Shown here piece after piece: positions 36,950-45,813 of a stretch of DNA of 64,000 nucleotides; the stretch's first letter is position 1, and every line of letters starts with the position of its first letter. The DNA comes from DATKNA01 sp963755755 (GTDB taxonomy: Bacteria > Actinomycetota > Actinomycetes > Actinomycetales > Kineosporiaceae), in contig CAVWLJ010000003.1 in NCBI GenBank assembly GCA_963755755.1, forward strand, positions 62,001-126,000, in the 5' to 3' direction. The position numbers were made by a program, and so were the translations under genes. The notes under the pieces are model-generated. The model saw only the letters and a list, made by a program, of their open reading frames with translations. It was not told where the DNA came from and did not search any database.

Positions 36950-38089
36950 GTCGCGACCTCGATCCGAAGGGTGAACCGGTGCGCGTCGGCCTGCGTCCGC
37001 ACCCGCCCGCCCACGGCGCGCAGGCGCTCGCTCATGCCGAGCAGTCCGGTGCCGGCGGGTCCGGTGGCCGACAGCGGGCGGTCGTTGGTCGCCTCCAGCC
37101 AGACCTCGTCTCACCGTGGCCGGCCCGTACCGTCCAGAGCCGGGCGTCGCTGTGCCGCAGGACGTTGGTGGCGGCCTCCCGCACGACCCAGCCGAGCGCG
37201 ATGTCGACCGGGTGCGGAACCGGGCCCAGCTCGCCCTGGCGCCGGACGTCGACCCCGGCCTGGCGCAGGAGCCCCTCGGCCCGGGCCGCCTCCACGGCAT
37301 AGGACGCCGACTGCTCCGCGACGACGATGTCCGGCAGTTCGGCGCGCACGCGCTGCGCGACCTCCGCCAGCGAGTCGATCTCCCGCTGGGCCGCCGCCGG
37401 GTCCTTCTCGAGGAGCGCCAGCGCGAGGTCGCCCTTCAGCGCCACCGCCGACAGGCCCTGCCCGAGCGCGTCGTGCAGGTCGCGCGAGAGGCGGCGGCGC
37501 TCCTCGTCGGCCGCGGTCAGCTCCAGCTCGCCCGGGTGCGGACGAGGTCGTCGACGACGCCGAGCAGCACGGCTGCCAGGAACGGCCCGACGGCGCCCGG
37601 CACCACGGCGGCCAGGTTGTAGGTGACGTCCGCGACGCTGAAGGCGGCGGTGTAGCTCAGGTCCCAGCACTGACACTCCGGCGAGGCGAGGAGGGCCAGG
37701 ACGACGAAGACCAGGACTGTCGCGACCAGCACCGCGACCGCCAGGCGCCGGGGGAAGGCGAAGGCGGCGGCGGCCGCCACGAACCACATGGCCGCGAGGT
37801 CACCTATGCCGATCTCGGCGATCAGGACGACCACGCAGACGACGACGCCCAGCCAGACGACCTCGCCGTACCGGGGGGTGCGCCGCCGGAGGGCCGACAG
37901 GACGAGGTAGCCGTGCAGCGCGAGAAGGACGAGCGCGACAGGCAGCCAGGCGGCGTCGGCGTGGAGGTTCCCGAGCTTCGAGGTCCCGGTGTTGAGGATC
38001 AGGAGAGCCGTGGCCGGCGCCTGCAGGACCACCGCGGCCACCCTCGCGCCGCGGAGCGTGGCGAGGCTGACATCGGCCGGAGCGCTCAC
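36946..38089 (-). CDS. Sensor histidine kinase (DesK-like), two frameshifts
   Basis: Membrane kinase with about five or six helices (residues 10-165, e.g. HGYLVLSALRRRTPRYGEVV between helices), then ADEERRRLSRDLHDALGQGL with the phospho-acceptor His, an N-box VVREAATNVLRHSDA and a G2 segment GTGLLGMSERLRAVGGRVRT. The frame changes near 37540 (before ELELTAADEERR) and near 37105-37110 (before VWLEATNDRPL). GTG start (38089) overlaps the stop of the upstream membrane protein as GTGA; stop overlaps the regulator ATG. Confidence 0.85.
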
Positions 38090-38911
38090 GGCCGGCCACT
38101 GTCCGGGGCGGTGAGCAGCCTCGCGGCTGCCTGGAGCTCCTTGCGCGACGAGCCCTGCCGCATGTCGCCGACGACGGCGCGGGCGGAGGCGAGCGTGGCC
38201 CGGGCGTCACGGTCAGGTGCTCCAGCGCCTGCCGGGCGGACCGCGCGTCCCCGTCGGCGAACGCGGCGCGAGCCCGCTGGGCCTCCGTCTCGATGCGCTC
38301 GAGGTCGCCGCGCAACGTGCTCAGCAGATCGGCATCGACGCGCGCCCGCTCCCGGGCGGTCGACCGCCGGGCGAGGACCTCGCGGGCCACGCGCAGCCGG
38401 TGGACCCCGGCGACCAGCCATACCAGCGTGAACAGGACCGCGCTGCGGAACGCGACCGACACGGTCATGTACCAGCCGCCCTCCCCGAAGACCCCCGTCC
38501 CCAGGGGGTAGGCCGCGATCATCAGGCCGGCCGCCCACGTCACCGACCAGGGCGGGCGGAAGACCAGCAGGGCCGAGGCGATCAGCAACGAGGCCATGAA
38601 CGTCCAGACGTGCCCGAGGACCAGCTCCCCGGCCACCAGTGCGGCCAGCATGACCGCGAAGGTGGGAACCCCGTGCGGCGGCACCTCGTCGCGCACCCGT
38701 GCCACACGTGCCGCAGGTGCAGAGGCACCATCACCGCGACGAGCAGCGAGGCCACGACGACCTGCCAGCGCGGCACGAGCGTGTCGTAGTAGCCGCCTGG
38801 ATAGAACCCGAAGGTGACCAAGGTCGACACCGGCAGGGCGACGGAGAGCACCAGGGCGCCGACCGTGGCGACCGCGGTCCAGGCGTCTGCCGTGCTGGTC
38901 AGCCGGCGCAT
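38086..38911 (-). CDS. Membrane sensor-like protein without kinase domain, frameshifted
   Basis: Five or six hydrophobic helices resemble a DesK-type sensor (VGALVLSVALPVSTLVTFGF; FMASLLIASALLVFRPPW; VSVAFRSAVLFTLVWLVAGV), followed by a coiled, Arg/Glu-rich region LRVAREVLARRSTARERARV, LRGDLERIETEAQRARAAF. The region where a phospho-acceptor motif would stand has no LHD, and no ATPase domain follows; it ends ELQAAARLLTAPDSGRP. Frame changes near 38695 and 38210 are needed. It may act as a partner subunit of the kinase whose start codon overlaps its stop. Confidence 0.65.
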
Positions 38912-38936
38912 CGGGACATTGTGTACGTCGTTGGGG

Positions 38937-39473
38937 TCAATCGGCCACGGGCGCGTAGCTGACCCTCACGACGCCGCTGTCGTACGACGAGGCCGTGATC
39001 AGCCGGAGCCGGAGCGGCAGTTCCCCGGCATGGAAGGACCGGACGCCCTCGCCCCAGACCACCGGGTGCAGCCACACGCGGACCTCGTCGACGAGCCCAT
39101 GGTGGGCGAGGAAGGTGGCCAGCGCGCCGCAGCCGTACGAGATCAGGCTGCCCTCGTGCTTCTCCTTCACCGCCGCCACGGCGGCTGGGGTGTCGGCGCC
39201 GAGGAGTTCCGCGTTCCAGTCGAGCGGTCCCGACAGGGTCCGCGAGGCGACGTACTTGGGGATGGGGTTCACCAGGTCCGCGTAGCGGCCGGTCGCGGAG
39301 GGCCAGAAGCCCGACAAGGCTTGGTAGGTCTCCCGGCCCAGGAGCACGGCGTCGGCCGCCTCCAGCTCCTCGATCCCGTGGGCCTCGAGGTCCCCTTCCT
39401 CCTGGAACCACTTCTCCTGCTGGTCCATGACGCCGTCCAGCGTGGTGTGTACCGACACGATCAGTCTGCCCAT
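38937..39473 (-). CDS. Dihydrofolate reductase-like (RibD_C) protein B
   Basis: 178-residue reductase-like protein: LIVSVHTTLDGVMDQQEKWF, AVLLGRETYQALSGFWPS, KYVASRTLSGPLDWNAELL, SLISYGCGALATFLAHHGLV and DEVRVWLHPVVWGEGVRSF. It belongs to the YyaP/YwjB-like branch and differs clearly from proteins A and D. Only 25 bases separate it from the sensor-like gene downstream and 29 from reductase C upstream, so it is part of that operon. Confidence 0.85.
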   Translation of the reverse strand: MGRLIVSVHTTLDGVMDQQEKWFQEEGDLEAHGIEELEAADAVLLGRETYQALSGFWPSATGRYADLVNPIPKYVASRTLSGPLDWNAELLGADTPAAVAAVKEKHEGSLISYGCGALATFLAHHGLVDEVRVWLHPVVWGEGVRSFHAGELPLRLRLITASSYDSGVVRVSYAPVAD

Positions 39474-39502
39474 CACAGTGGCCTTTCCTGGTTCGGCGGG
39501 TG

Positions 39503-40135
39503 CTACTCGGCAGGGTTCTGGACGGCGTAGCGCAGGTGCAGGGTGCCGGGCGCCTCGAGCACCCGGACGAGGTCCAGCTCGACGAGCTCGGCCGGCAGGC
39601 CGTCGAACAACCGGCGGCCCTGGCCGAGGAGCACCGGGCGCAGCTGGATCTCGATGGCGTCGAGCACACCGGCCTTCAGTGCCTCCTGCGCAGTGGTGGC
39701 GCCATGCAGCATGACGTCGCGGTGGCCCGCGGCCTTCTTCGCGCGGCTCACGCACTCGACGATGCCGTCCGTCACGAAGTGCACGCGCTCGAACGGGTTC
39801 TCGGCGGGTGCCTCGTGCGTCGGAACGAAGATGTCGACGCCGTCGTGGTGGTCCCCGCCCCAGTAGCCCGCGAACTCCGCGGTCCGCCTGCCGGAGATCA
39901 CCGCGCCGGTTGCGAGCATCTCGTCGAAGACGACCTGGCTGAAGGGATCCTGCGGCCGCCACTTCTGGCCGCCACCACCTCCGGCGTCCTCCTCCACCGC
40001 CTGGCCGGACCGGTCGAGGCTCAGCCAGTCCATCAGCCGCATCCCGTTGGTGCCGGCGGGGTTCTCCGCGTTGTCGCCGGGCCCGGTGATGAAGCCGTCC
40101 AACGACATGGCCATGGTCACGAACACTCGGGACAT
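39503..40135 (-). CDS. Dihydrofolate reductase-like (RibD_C) protein C
   Basis: 210-residue reductase-like protein: VFVTMAMSLDGFITGPGDN, FDEMLATGAVISGRRTAEFA, ENPFERVHFVTDGIVECVSR, VMLHGATTAQEALKAGVLD and IEIQLRPVLLGQGRRLFDGL. ATG at 40135 follows GAGGAG. It is the first gene of the minus-strand run that ends with the response regulator, and diverges from the DHA2 exporter. Substrate unknown. Confidence 0.85.
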   Translation of the reverse strand: MSRVFVTMAMSLDGFITGPGDNAENPAGTNGMRLMDWLSLDRSGQAVEEDAGGGGGQKWRPQDPFSQVVFDEMLATGAVISGRRTAEFAGYWGGDHHDGVDIFVPTHEAPAENPFERVHFVTDGIVECVSRAKKAAGHRDVMLHGATTAQEALKAGVLDAIEIQLRPVLLGQGRRLFDGLPAELVELDLVRVLEAPGTLHLRYAVQNPAE

Positions 40136-40245
40136 AGAGGCTCCTCGTCGTCCGGGAGGGACGGGCCGGATGCTCGTCCCGTTCGTGCCCTCGACGCTGG
40201 CAGCCGCGGGACCCGGCCCGACAGACGACGACGTCACCGTCAGCT

Positions 40246-40261
40246 GATGACATCTGTCATC
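40246..40261. promoter_or_regulatory. 16-bp palindrome between divergent operons
   Basis: GATGACA/TGTCATC with a 2-base centre, in the 216-base gap between reductase C (start 40135) and the DHA2 exporter (start 40352). A dimeric regulator site; the LuxR-type regulator encoded at 36344-36949 is an obvious candidate, unproven. Confidence 0.5.
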
Positions 40262-40351
40262 GCGCGTCGAGGACATCCGCTCCTGGTGCTGGCGGCGCCG
40301 AGCCCGAGCAGGCTGGCTGGCGAGATCCCCCGGACCGAAGGTGAGGGTGCG

Positions 40352-41843
40352 ATGACCGTGACCCGCTCCGGCGAGGCGACCACGGCTGACGCTGTCCGCG
40401 CGAGGTCGGCGTCGCGTTCGAGCTGGTTGGCGCTCTACGTCCTGTGCGTCGGCGTCCTGATGATCGTGCTGGACCAGAGCGTGGTGAACGTCGCGCTGCC
40501 GTCCATCCGCGACGACCTCGGGTTCAGCCCGTCGTCGCTGGCCTGGGTGGTCAACGGCTACCTGCTGACCTTCGGCGGCCTCCTCCTGCTGTGCGGGCGG
40601 CTGGGTGATCTGAGGGGAACCGGCGCGTCTTCCTGGCGGGCACGACGCTCTTCACCGTTGCGTCCGTCGCGTGCGGTCTGGCGACGTCGTCACAGGTCCT
40701 GGTCGTCGGCCGGGTCGTTCAGGGCTGCGGCGGCGCCGCGGTCACCGCTGTCGGGCTGGCGCTCATCGTGGGCCTGTTTCCCGACACGGCCGAGCGGGCC
40801 AAGGCCATGGGCGTCTACGGGTTCGTGCTGTCGGGCGGGGGCGCCGTCGGGGTACTCCTCGGCGGTGTCCTGACCGACCTGCTGTCGTGGCACTGGATCT
40901 TCTTGATCAACGTGCCGATCGGCATCGTCGTCCTCGTGGCGGCCAGGTCCGCGCTGCCCGTCGACGCCGCCACCGCGCAGGGTAGGCACCTCGACATACC
41001 TGGAGCGGTGCTGGTGACCGCGGCGCTGATGCTCGCCGTCTCGGGGATCGTCGGCGGCGACGAGGCCGGCTGGGCGTCCGGGCGCACCCTGGGCCTGCTG
41101 GTCGCGAGCGCCGGCCTCTTCGCGGCGTTCGTGGCCCAGGAGGCCCGGGCTCCGGAGCCCTTGGTGCCCCTACGGGTCTTCGCACTGCGCAACCTCGCCG
41201 TGTCCCAGGTCGTCGGCATCCTCTGGACGGCCGCGATGTTCGGCTGGTTCTTCCTGACGGCGCTCTACCTGCAGGACGTGCGGGGCTCGAGCCGCTCGAG
41301 GTCGGGCTCGCGTTCCTGCCGGCCAGCCTGGTGCAGATGGTCTGCTCGCTGTGGGTCTCCGACCGACTGGTCATGCGGTTCGGCATCAGGTCGCCCATGG
41401 TCGTCGGCCTGGGCCTGGCGGGTGCCGGTCTCGCGCTGCTGGCGACGGCCCCGGCCGACGGCACCTTCGTCGTGCACGTGCTGCCCTCGATGCTCCTGCT
41501 CGGGCTCGGCGCCGGCATCGCCTTCAATCCGGTGCTGATGGCTGCGACCGGTGACGTCGAGCCCCACGAGGCCGGGCTCGCGTCGGGGGTGCTGAACACC
41601 GCGTTCATGCTGGGCGGCGCGCTCGGTCTGGCCGCGCTGGTCGCCGTGTCGGACGGCCGGCGCGGTGCACTGCTCGCCGCCGGCTCCGACCAGGTCGCCG
41701 CTCTGAGCGGCGGTCTGCGCGCGGGCTTCCTCGTCGGGGCCCTCGCAGCCTTCGGCGCAGCAGTGATCGCGAGGCTGCTGCTCCGCCCGACCTCCCTGAC
41801 CCATGCCAGAACTAAGACCGAGACCTCAAGGAGCACGACATGA
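40352..41843 (+). CDS. DHA2 family MFS exporter (EmrB/QacA type), two frameshifts
   Basis: Drug-type proton antiporter of about 497 residues and 14 helices. Motifs: MIVLDQSVVNVALPSIRDDL, SLAWVVNGYLLTFGGLLLLC, GRLGDL, GRVVQGCGGAAVTAVGLALI, GGVLTDLLSWHWIFLINVPI (family motif C-like and antiporter segment), RNLAVSQVVGILWTAAMFGW, and GAGIAFNPVLMAATGDVEP. Frame changes near 40615 and 41290. Stop overlaps the ATG of reductase D (ATGA). Confidence 0.87.
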
Positions 41844-42427
41844 CCGCCACCTACACCTGGGACGTCTTCTCCACCCTCGACGGCTACGGCTCCTACCAGC
41901 CGCCCGGCGACTGGGGCGGCTACTGGAGCAAGCAGGGGCCCGAGCTGCTGAAGCAGCGGGCCGCCCTCTTCGACACCGAGCAGCGGATGGTCTTCGGCGC
42001 CACGACCTTCCGGGAGATGGCCGAGATCATGACCTCCGGTCTCGACCCGAACTCCCTCGACGAGTGGAACGTGCGGACGATGCGGATGCCGGCGACGGTG
42101 ATCTCCTCGACGCTGCAGGACACGCTGGGCTGGCCGGACGCGACCATCGTGAGCGGCGACGCCGTCGACATCGTCAGCCGGCTCAAGCAGGAGTCGGACG
42201 TCCCGCTGCGCTCCCAGGCCAGCCTGTCGCTGAACCGCGCCCTGATGGCCGCGGGCCTGGTCGACCGGCTGGAGGTGACGATCTTCCCCGTCATCTCCGG
42301 GCGGACCGGGATCAGCCCGATCCTCGGGGGCGCGGCCGACTTCGACCTCGAGCTGCTCGAGAGCCGCACGCTCGACGGCCGCACCCAGCTGCTCGTCTAC
42401 CGCCCGACGCTCCGCATGTGGGAGTGA
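41840..42427 (+). CDS. Dihydrofolate reductase-like (RibD_C) protein D
   Basis: 195-residue paralogue of protein A: MTATYTWDVFSTLDGYGSYQ, QRMVFGATTFREMAEIM, PATVISSTLQDTLGWPDATI, VSGDAVDIVSRLKQESDVPL, LSLNRALMAAGLVDRLEVTI and LDGRTQLLVYRPTLR. Co-translated with the DHA2 exporter, which suggests the reductase acts on the exported compound or in the same stress response. Proteins A and D lie about 7 kb apart in opposite orientations. Confidence 0.87.
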   Translation: MTATYTWDVFSTLDGYGSYQPPGDWGGYWSKQGPELLKQRAALFDTEQRMVFGATTFREMAEIMTSGLDPNSLDEWNVRTMRMPATVISSTLQDTLGWPDATIVSGDAVDIVSRLKQESDVPLRSQASLSLNRALMAAGLVDRLEVTIFPVISGRTGISPILGGAADFDLELLESRTLDGRTQLLVYRPTLRMWE

Positions 42428-42531
42428 GGACCGGCGCCAAGACTCGGCGCGGAGCCGGCGCCGCAGCGGTCCGCTCCCAGTGGGCGCAAGGCAGTCCCTG
42501 ACAGACTGGCGTCATGCAGGAGGCCTTCGGC

Positions 42532-43152
42532 ATGGCGATCCCCGACACGGTGGTCGAGATGTGCCGCCCCGATGCGAGCGCGGTCCTCGTCTACGACGTG
42601 CAGGACGGCATTCTGGCTCACGTCCGCGACCGCGATCACCTCGTCGAACGCATCGACGAGGTGATCCAGGCGGCTCGCGCAGCCGGGGTTCCGGTGTTCT
42701 ACGTCAGGCACGTGTCGCTGCCGCCGTCGCACATGGGGGTGGGCGCACTCCGCACGGCCATGGCCTGGCAGCGGATCACGACGGCCGCCGAGGTCACGAC
42801 GGCCTTCCCCCCGGAGGCCGCCCACACACAGATCGTGTCCGAGCTCGCACCGAGAGACGGCGAACCGGTCTTCGAGAAGCTCGGTATGTCAGCGATGGTC
42901 GGCACGCCGCTCGAGGCCGCGCTGCGCGACCGGGGAGTGACGACGCTGGCTCTGGTCGGCGCCGTCCTGGAGATCGGGATCGAGCCCACCGCGCGGCACG
43001 CCGCGGACCTCGGGTTCCTGCCGGTCGTGGTCGAGGACGCGTGCGGGATCGTGGATGCTGCGGCTGCGGAACGGTCCCTTGCGAGCCTGGATTACAGCCT
43101 GCTGAGCTACCGCTGCTCCACGCAGACCCTCGTCGAGGCCTTCCAGCACTGA
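42532..43152 (+). CDS. Isochorismatase-fold protein lacking the catalytic Cys
   Basis: 206-residue member of the cysteine hydrolase superfamily (nicotinamidase/isochorismatase). The Asp (AVLVYDVQDGI) and Lys (FEKLGMSAMVGTPLEAAL) of the usual Asp-Lys-Cys triad are present, but the nucleophile position reads LVGAVLEIGIEPTARHAADL, with Gly where Cys is expected. Therefore probably not an amidase by the classical mechanism. ATG at 42532 is chosen because AGGAGG lies 8 bases upstream; an earlier ATG at 42514 is possible. Confidence 0.82.
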   Translation: MAIPDTVVEMCRPDASAVLVYDVQDGILAHVRDRDHLVERIDEVIQAARAAGVPVFYVRHVSLPPSHMGVGALRTAMAWQRITTAAEVTTAFPPEAAHTQIVSELAPRDGEPVFEKLGMSAMVGTPLEAALRDRGVTTLALVGAVLEIGIEPTARHAADLGFLPVVVEDACGIVDAAAAERSLASLDYSLLSYRCSTQTLVEAFQH

Positions 43153-43174
43153 GGGCAGCCCTACGCGGGAAACG

Positions 43175-43666
43175 CTAGTCGCCGTCCGCGCGCTCGCGGT
43201 CGAGGGCCAGCTCGACGGCGAGCACGGACGCGAGCACGAGCAGGTGGTCCTCGCCCTCGGCGACCTCGACGCCGTAGGTGTCGCGCAGGCTGAACCACCG
43301 CTTCGACACCGCCGCTACCTGGTCGCCGTCGCGCTCGATCGTGAACTCGTGGTCGAGCAGATGGCCGGTTACCTCGAGGTCGCCCGGGCCGGGAATGTCG
43401 ATGGTGAACTTGTTCCGGAACGGCGTGAAGAGGTGCTTGCGCACGTCCGCCGCCTTCTCGCCGCCGATCGTGACCGCGTACGTGGGGCGCAGGGAGACGA
43501 GGTGCCGCTCGATGGTGGCGACCTCCTGGCCGTCGGGGTTCGCGATCACCAGCCGATTGCGCAGCGAGAACGCCTTGCCGTCGACGTGGTAGACCACCCG
43601 CCCCGTGTCGTCGGTGATGTCGAAGTCGTCGCCGACGCTGAAGAACCGTGCCCTGATCACGTACAT
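43175..43666 (-). CDS. LURP-one-related/scramblase-like protein
   Basis: 163-residue tubby-like (LOR) fold protein: MYVIRARFFSVGDDFDITDD, YHVDGKAFSLRNRLVIANPD, FTPFRNKFTIDIPGPGDLEV, HEFTIERDGDQVAAVSKRWF and DTYGVEVAEGEDHLLVLASV. The family binds lipid or DNA in some cases, but the bacterial role is unknown. ATG at 43666 is preferred over an upstream extension that has no family match. Confidence 0.85.
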   Translation of the reverse strand: MYVIRARFFSVGDDFDITDDTGRVVYHVDGKAFSLRNRLVIANPDGQEVATIERHLVSLRPTYAVTIGGEKAADVRKHLFTPFRNKFTIDIPGPGDLEVTGHLLDHEFTIERDGDQVAAVSKRWFSLRDTYGVEVAEGEDHLLVLASVLAVELALDRERADGD

Positions 43667-43779
43667 GGCCCCGAGTCTGCGGCCCCTCGTGGTTCCGTGC
43701 AGAGCCAGCAGCCACCAGCCATGGACGCCGTCCGCGAGCAGCTCGACCGCCCTCCGGGTGGCCGATCTCCCGGGCCCTG

Positions 43780-44226
43780 TCACTCCTGCGTCGGCCACTG
43801 CCACTGCGGGACGGCGCGCAGCGGGTGCAGCTCGTCGTCGGTGCGGGCGTGGGAGTTCTGCATGGCCACCCGCGAGCCGAACTCGACGTGGGAACGCAGC
43901 GCCTCGCGGAACGCGGCGTCCGGCGGCAGCTGCGCGGAGTCGGCGGCGGCGAGGTAGAGCTCGACGAACCGCCGCCGCTGCGGCTCGGTGATCTGCAGCC
44001 CGCGGTGCACCTCGATCAGGTGCGCGAACCCGCCCATCGTGCGGCTGAACTCGTCCGGCCCCCCGAACGACTCGCTGTCGAACGCCGTCAGCTGGTCGAC
44101 GTGCTCCGGGCGGCCCTCACCGAACAGCGGCTGCAGCACCGGGTCACGGAGCACGCTCGTGTAGAAGGCGTCGATGAAGCGGCGGAGTGCAGGACGGCCG
44201 CCGGCGTGGTCGAACAAGGTCTGCAT
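43780..44226 (-). CDS. Truncated haemoglobin, group II type
   Basis: 148-residue 2-on-2 globin. Landmarks: GGRPALRRFIDAFYTSVLRD (helices A/B), PVLQPLFGEGRPEHVDQLTA, GGFAHLIEVHRGLQITEPQR, and the proximal His in EALRSHVEFGSRVAMQNSHA. Group II is suggested by the C-terminal PQWQWP. Likely handles oxygen or nitric oxide. Divergent from the LysR gene, which may regulate it. Confidence 0.85.
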   Translation of the reverse strand: MQTLFDHAGGRPALRRFIDAFYTSVLRDPVLQPLFGEGRPEHVDQLTAFDSESFGGPDEFSRTMGGFAHLIEVHRGLQITEPQRRRFVELYLAAADSAQLPPDAAFREALRSHVEFGSRVAMQNSHARTDDELHPLRAVPQWQWPTQE

Positions 44227-44319
44227 CGGGCACCCCTCAGGTGGATCGAGTTGAGCGACGTCTCATCCCGAGTCCACCGGTCGCCGGTGGCGTCGTCCAA
44301 CACCTCCTGGGACTCGGCG

Positions 44320-44334
44320 ACAACTGCTGGTTGT
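44320..44334 (+). promoter_or_regulatory. LysR-type operator palindrome
   Basis: ACAAC-N5-GTTGT, 13 bases before the LysR start and in the divergent gap to the haemoglobin gene. Position and form fit an autoregulatory LysR binding site. Confidence 0.45.
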
Positions 44335-44347
44335 GTCAGGCTGAGGT

Positions 44348-45283
44348 GTGGACCTCGACCTCGGACAGGTCCGCGCGTTCGTCGCGGCCGCCGACGCGCG
44401 CAACTTCAGCCGCGCCGCCGAGCAGCTGCAGCTCACGCAGCAGGCGCTGTCCAAGCGGATCGCCCGTCTGGAGGGCGACGTCGGCACCTTGTTCGCGCGC
44501 CGGCCCGGGGGCGTGGCCTTGACGGCCCGCGGCGTCCGTTTCCTCCCCGCGGCACGGGAGCTCCTGGCCGTGGCCGACGAGGCCGCCGCCACCGCCCGCA
44601 CCGGCAGGACACCGCCGCTCCGGGTCGACGTCTGGGGACACCTGCACCCGCCGTACGCCCTGGTGCAGGCCTTCGCCGAGGCCCGGCCGGATCTGGTCGT
44701 GGAGACGAGCATGCGCCGCAGCCTGCCGCTGGCACTCAGGGCCGTGCAGCGCCGCGAGCTCGACGCCGCGCTGGGCAACGTGGCCGGGCTCGGCACGCCT
44801 CTGCCGTCCAGCATGACCAGCGAACCTGTCACCACCACGCCGCTCGCGGCACTGCTCAACACCCGGCACCCGTTGGCCGGCCGGTCCCAGCTGCTTCCGA
44901 GCGACCTCAGCCGGCACCAGTTGTGGTGGCCGACCGAGCCGGGTAGCCCCGAACTGGACCGCTTCGCCGCCGACTACGCCCGGGCCGTCGGTGTGGACTT
45001 GATGACCGCGGGCCGCAACCTCGGCCTGGACGGTCTGCTGGAGTCGGTACGCAGCGATCCGAGCCGGATCACCATCGTCAGCAGCCAATGGCCGATACCG
45101 AGCGACGACGGCCTGCGCCTGGTCCCGATCCGGCCGACACCGCACTACCCGTGGTTCGTGGTCTGGCCGGCCACAGGCGCCCACCCGGCCCTCGCCGCGC
45201 TGCGCGACCACCTGCGGGCGCGAGGACACCTACCCAGGGCGGATGCTGCCGACGTCTGGCTCCCAGCTACCGCCAGCTGGTGA
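44348..45283 (+). CDS. LysR family transcriptional regulator
   Basis: 311-residue regulator with an N-terminal winged helix (VRAFVAAADARNFSRAAEQL, LTQQALSKRIARLEGDVGTL, FARRPGGVALTARG) and a periplasmic-binding-like effector domain ending HPALAALRDHLRARGHLP. GTG at 44348. The divergent haemoglobin gene or the downstream racemase-like gene are likely targets. Effector unknown. Confidence 0.9.
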   Translation: MDLDLGQVRAFVAAADARNFSRAAEQLQLTQQALSKRIARLEGDVGTLFARRPGGVALTARGVRFLPAARELLAVADEAAATARTGRTPPLRVDVWGHLHPPYALVQAFAEARPDLVVETSMRRSLPLALRAVQRRELDAALGNVAGLGTPLPSSMTSEPVTTTPLAALLNTRHPLAGRSQLLPSDLSRHQLWWPTEPGSPELDRFAADYARAVGVDLMTAGRNLGLDGLLESVRSDPSRITIVSSQWPIPSDDGLRLVPIRPTPHYPWFVVWPATGAHPALAALRDHLRARGHLPRADAADVWLPATASW

Positions 45284-45323
45284 CTCGCGCGCGCGACACT
45301 TCCACGGCAGCAAGGAGGACGAC

Positions 45324-45770
45324 ATGGGCGGCCTGTTGACCGCGGCACCACGGACGGGACCAGGCTCAGAGTGGGTGTGCGGGCGTCCGGTCGAAGCGAG
45401 TCGCCTTGATCCATCCACCGTGGTTCGACGACGAGGTCGACGAACTGGGCTCGAGGTACTTCCGCGACCAGGGGTTCGAGGTGTCGCCGGCGAAGGCGAC
45501 CGGGCTCCCGAACGATCCAAGCCGGGTACAACCCGCCAGGTCATCGACTGGGTCGTCCGGCATGTCGGTGACGAGGCCGATGCCGTCGTCCTCGCCGGAA
45601 ACGGCTTTCGCGCCGCCGGCGCGATCGAGGAGCTGGAACGGCAGACGGGCCTGCTGGTCCTCGAGGCGAACCAGGTGATGCTGTGGTCGATCCTGGCCGC
45701 CACCCGCACACCGTGGGAGGTCACCGGCTACGGGCGACTCTTCCGAACCTCCCGGTCCGCGTCCGGCTGA
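45324..45770 (+). CDS. Asp/Glu racemase or maleate isomerase-like protein, frameshifted
   Basis: Cys-type racemase superfamily member. Segments: RVALIHPPWFDDEVDELGSR, YFRDQGFEVSPAKATGLPND, then in another frame QVIDWVVRHVGDEADAVVLA, GNGFRAAGAIEELERQTGLL and LEANQVMLWSILAATRTPWE, the order seen in maleate cis-trans isomerase/arylmalonate decarboxylase relatives. ATG at 45324 has a strong AAGGAGG five bases upstream; frame changes near 45395 and 45535 are required. At about 148 residues it is shorter than the usual 230-250, so it may also be truncated. The position of the first nucleophile Cys reads Gly-Asn-Gly (AGNGF) here. Confidence 0.55.
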   Translation: MGGLLTAAPRTGPGSEWVCGRPVEASRLDPSTVVRRRGRRTGLEVLPRPGVRGVAGEGDRAPERSKPGTTRQVIDWVVRHVGDEADAVVLAGNGFRAAGAIEELERQTGLLVLEANQVMLWSILAATRTPWEVTGYGRLFRTSRSASG

Positions 45771-45813
45771 CACGTTCCGCACGGCACGGCGATCGCCCGT
45801 CCGGAACAGCGGA

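Noticed and set aside
43667..43804. N-terminal extension of the LURP-one-like protein
   Set aside because: The family begins at MYVIRARFF; the upstream residues overlap the haemoglobin gene's end and show no homology.
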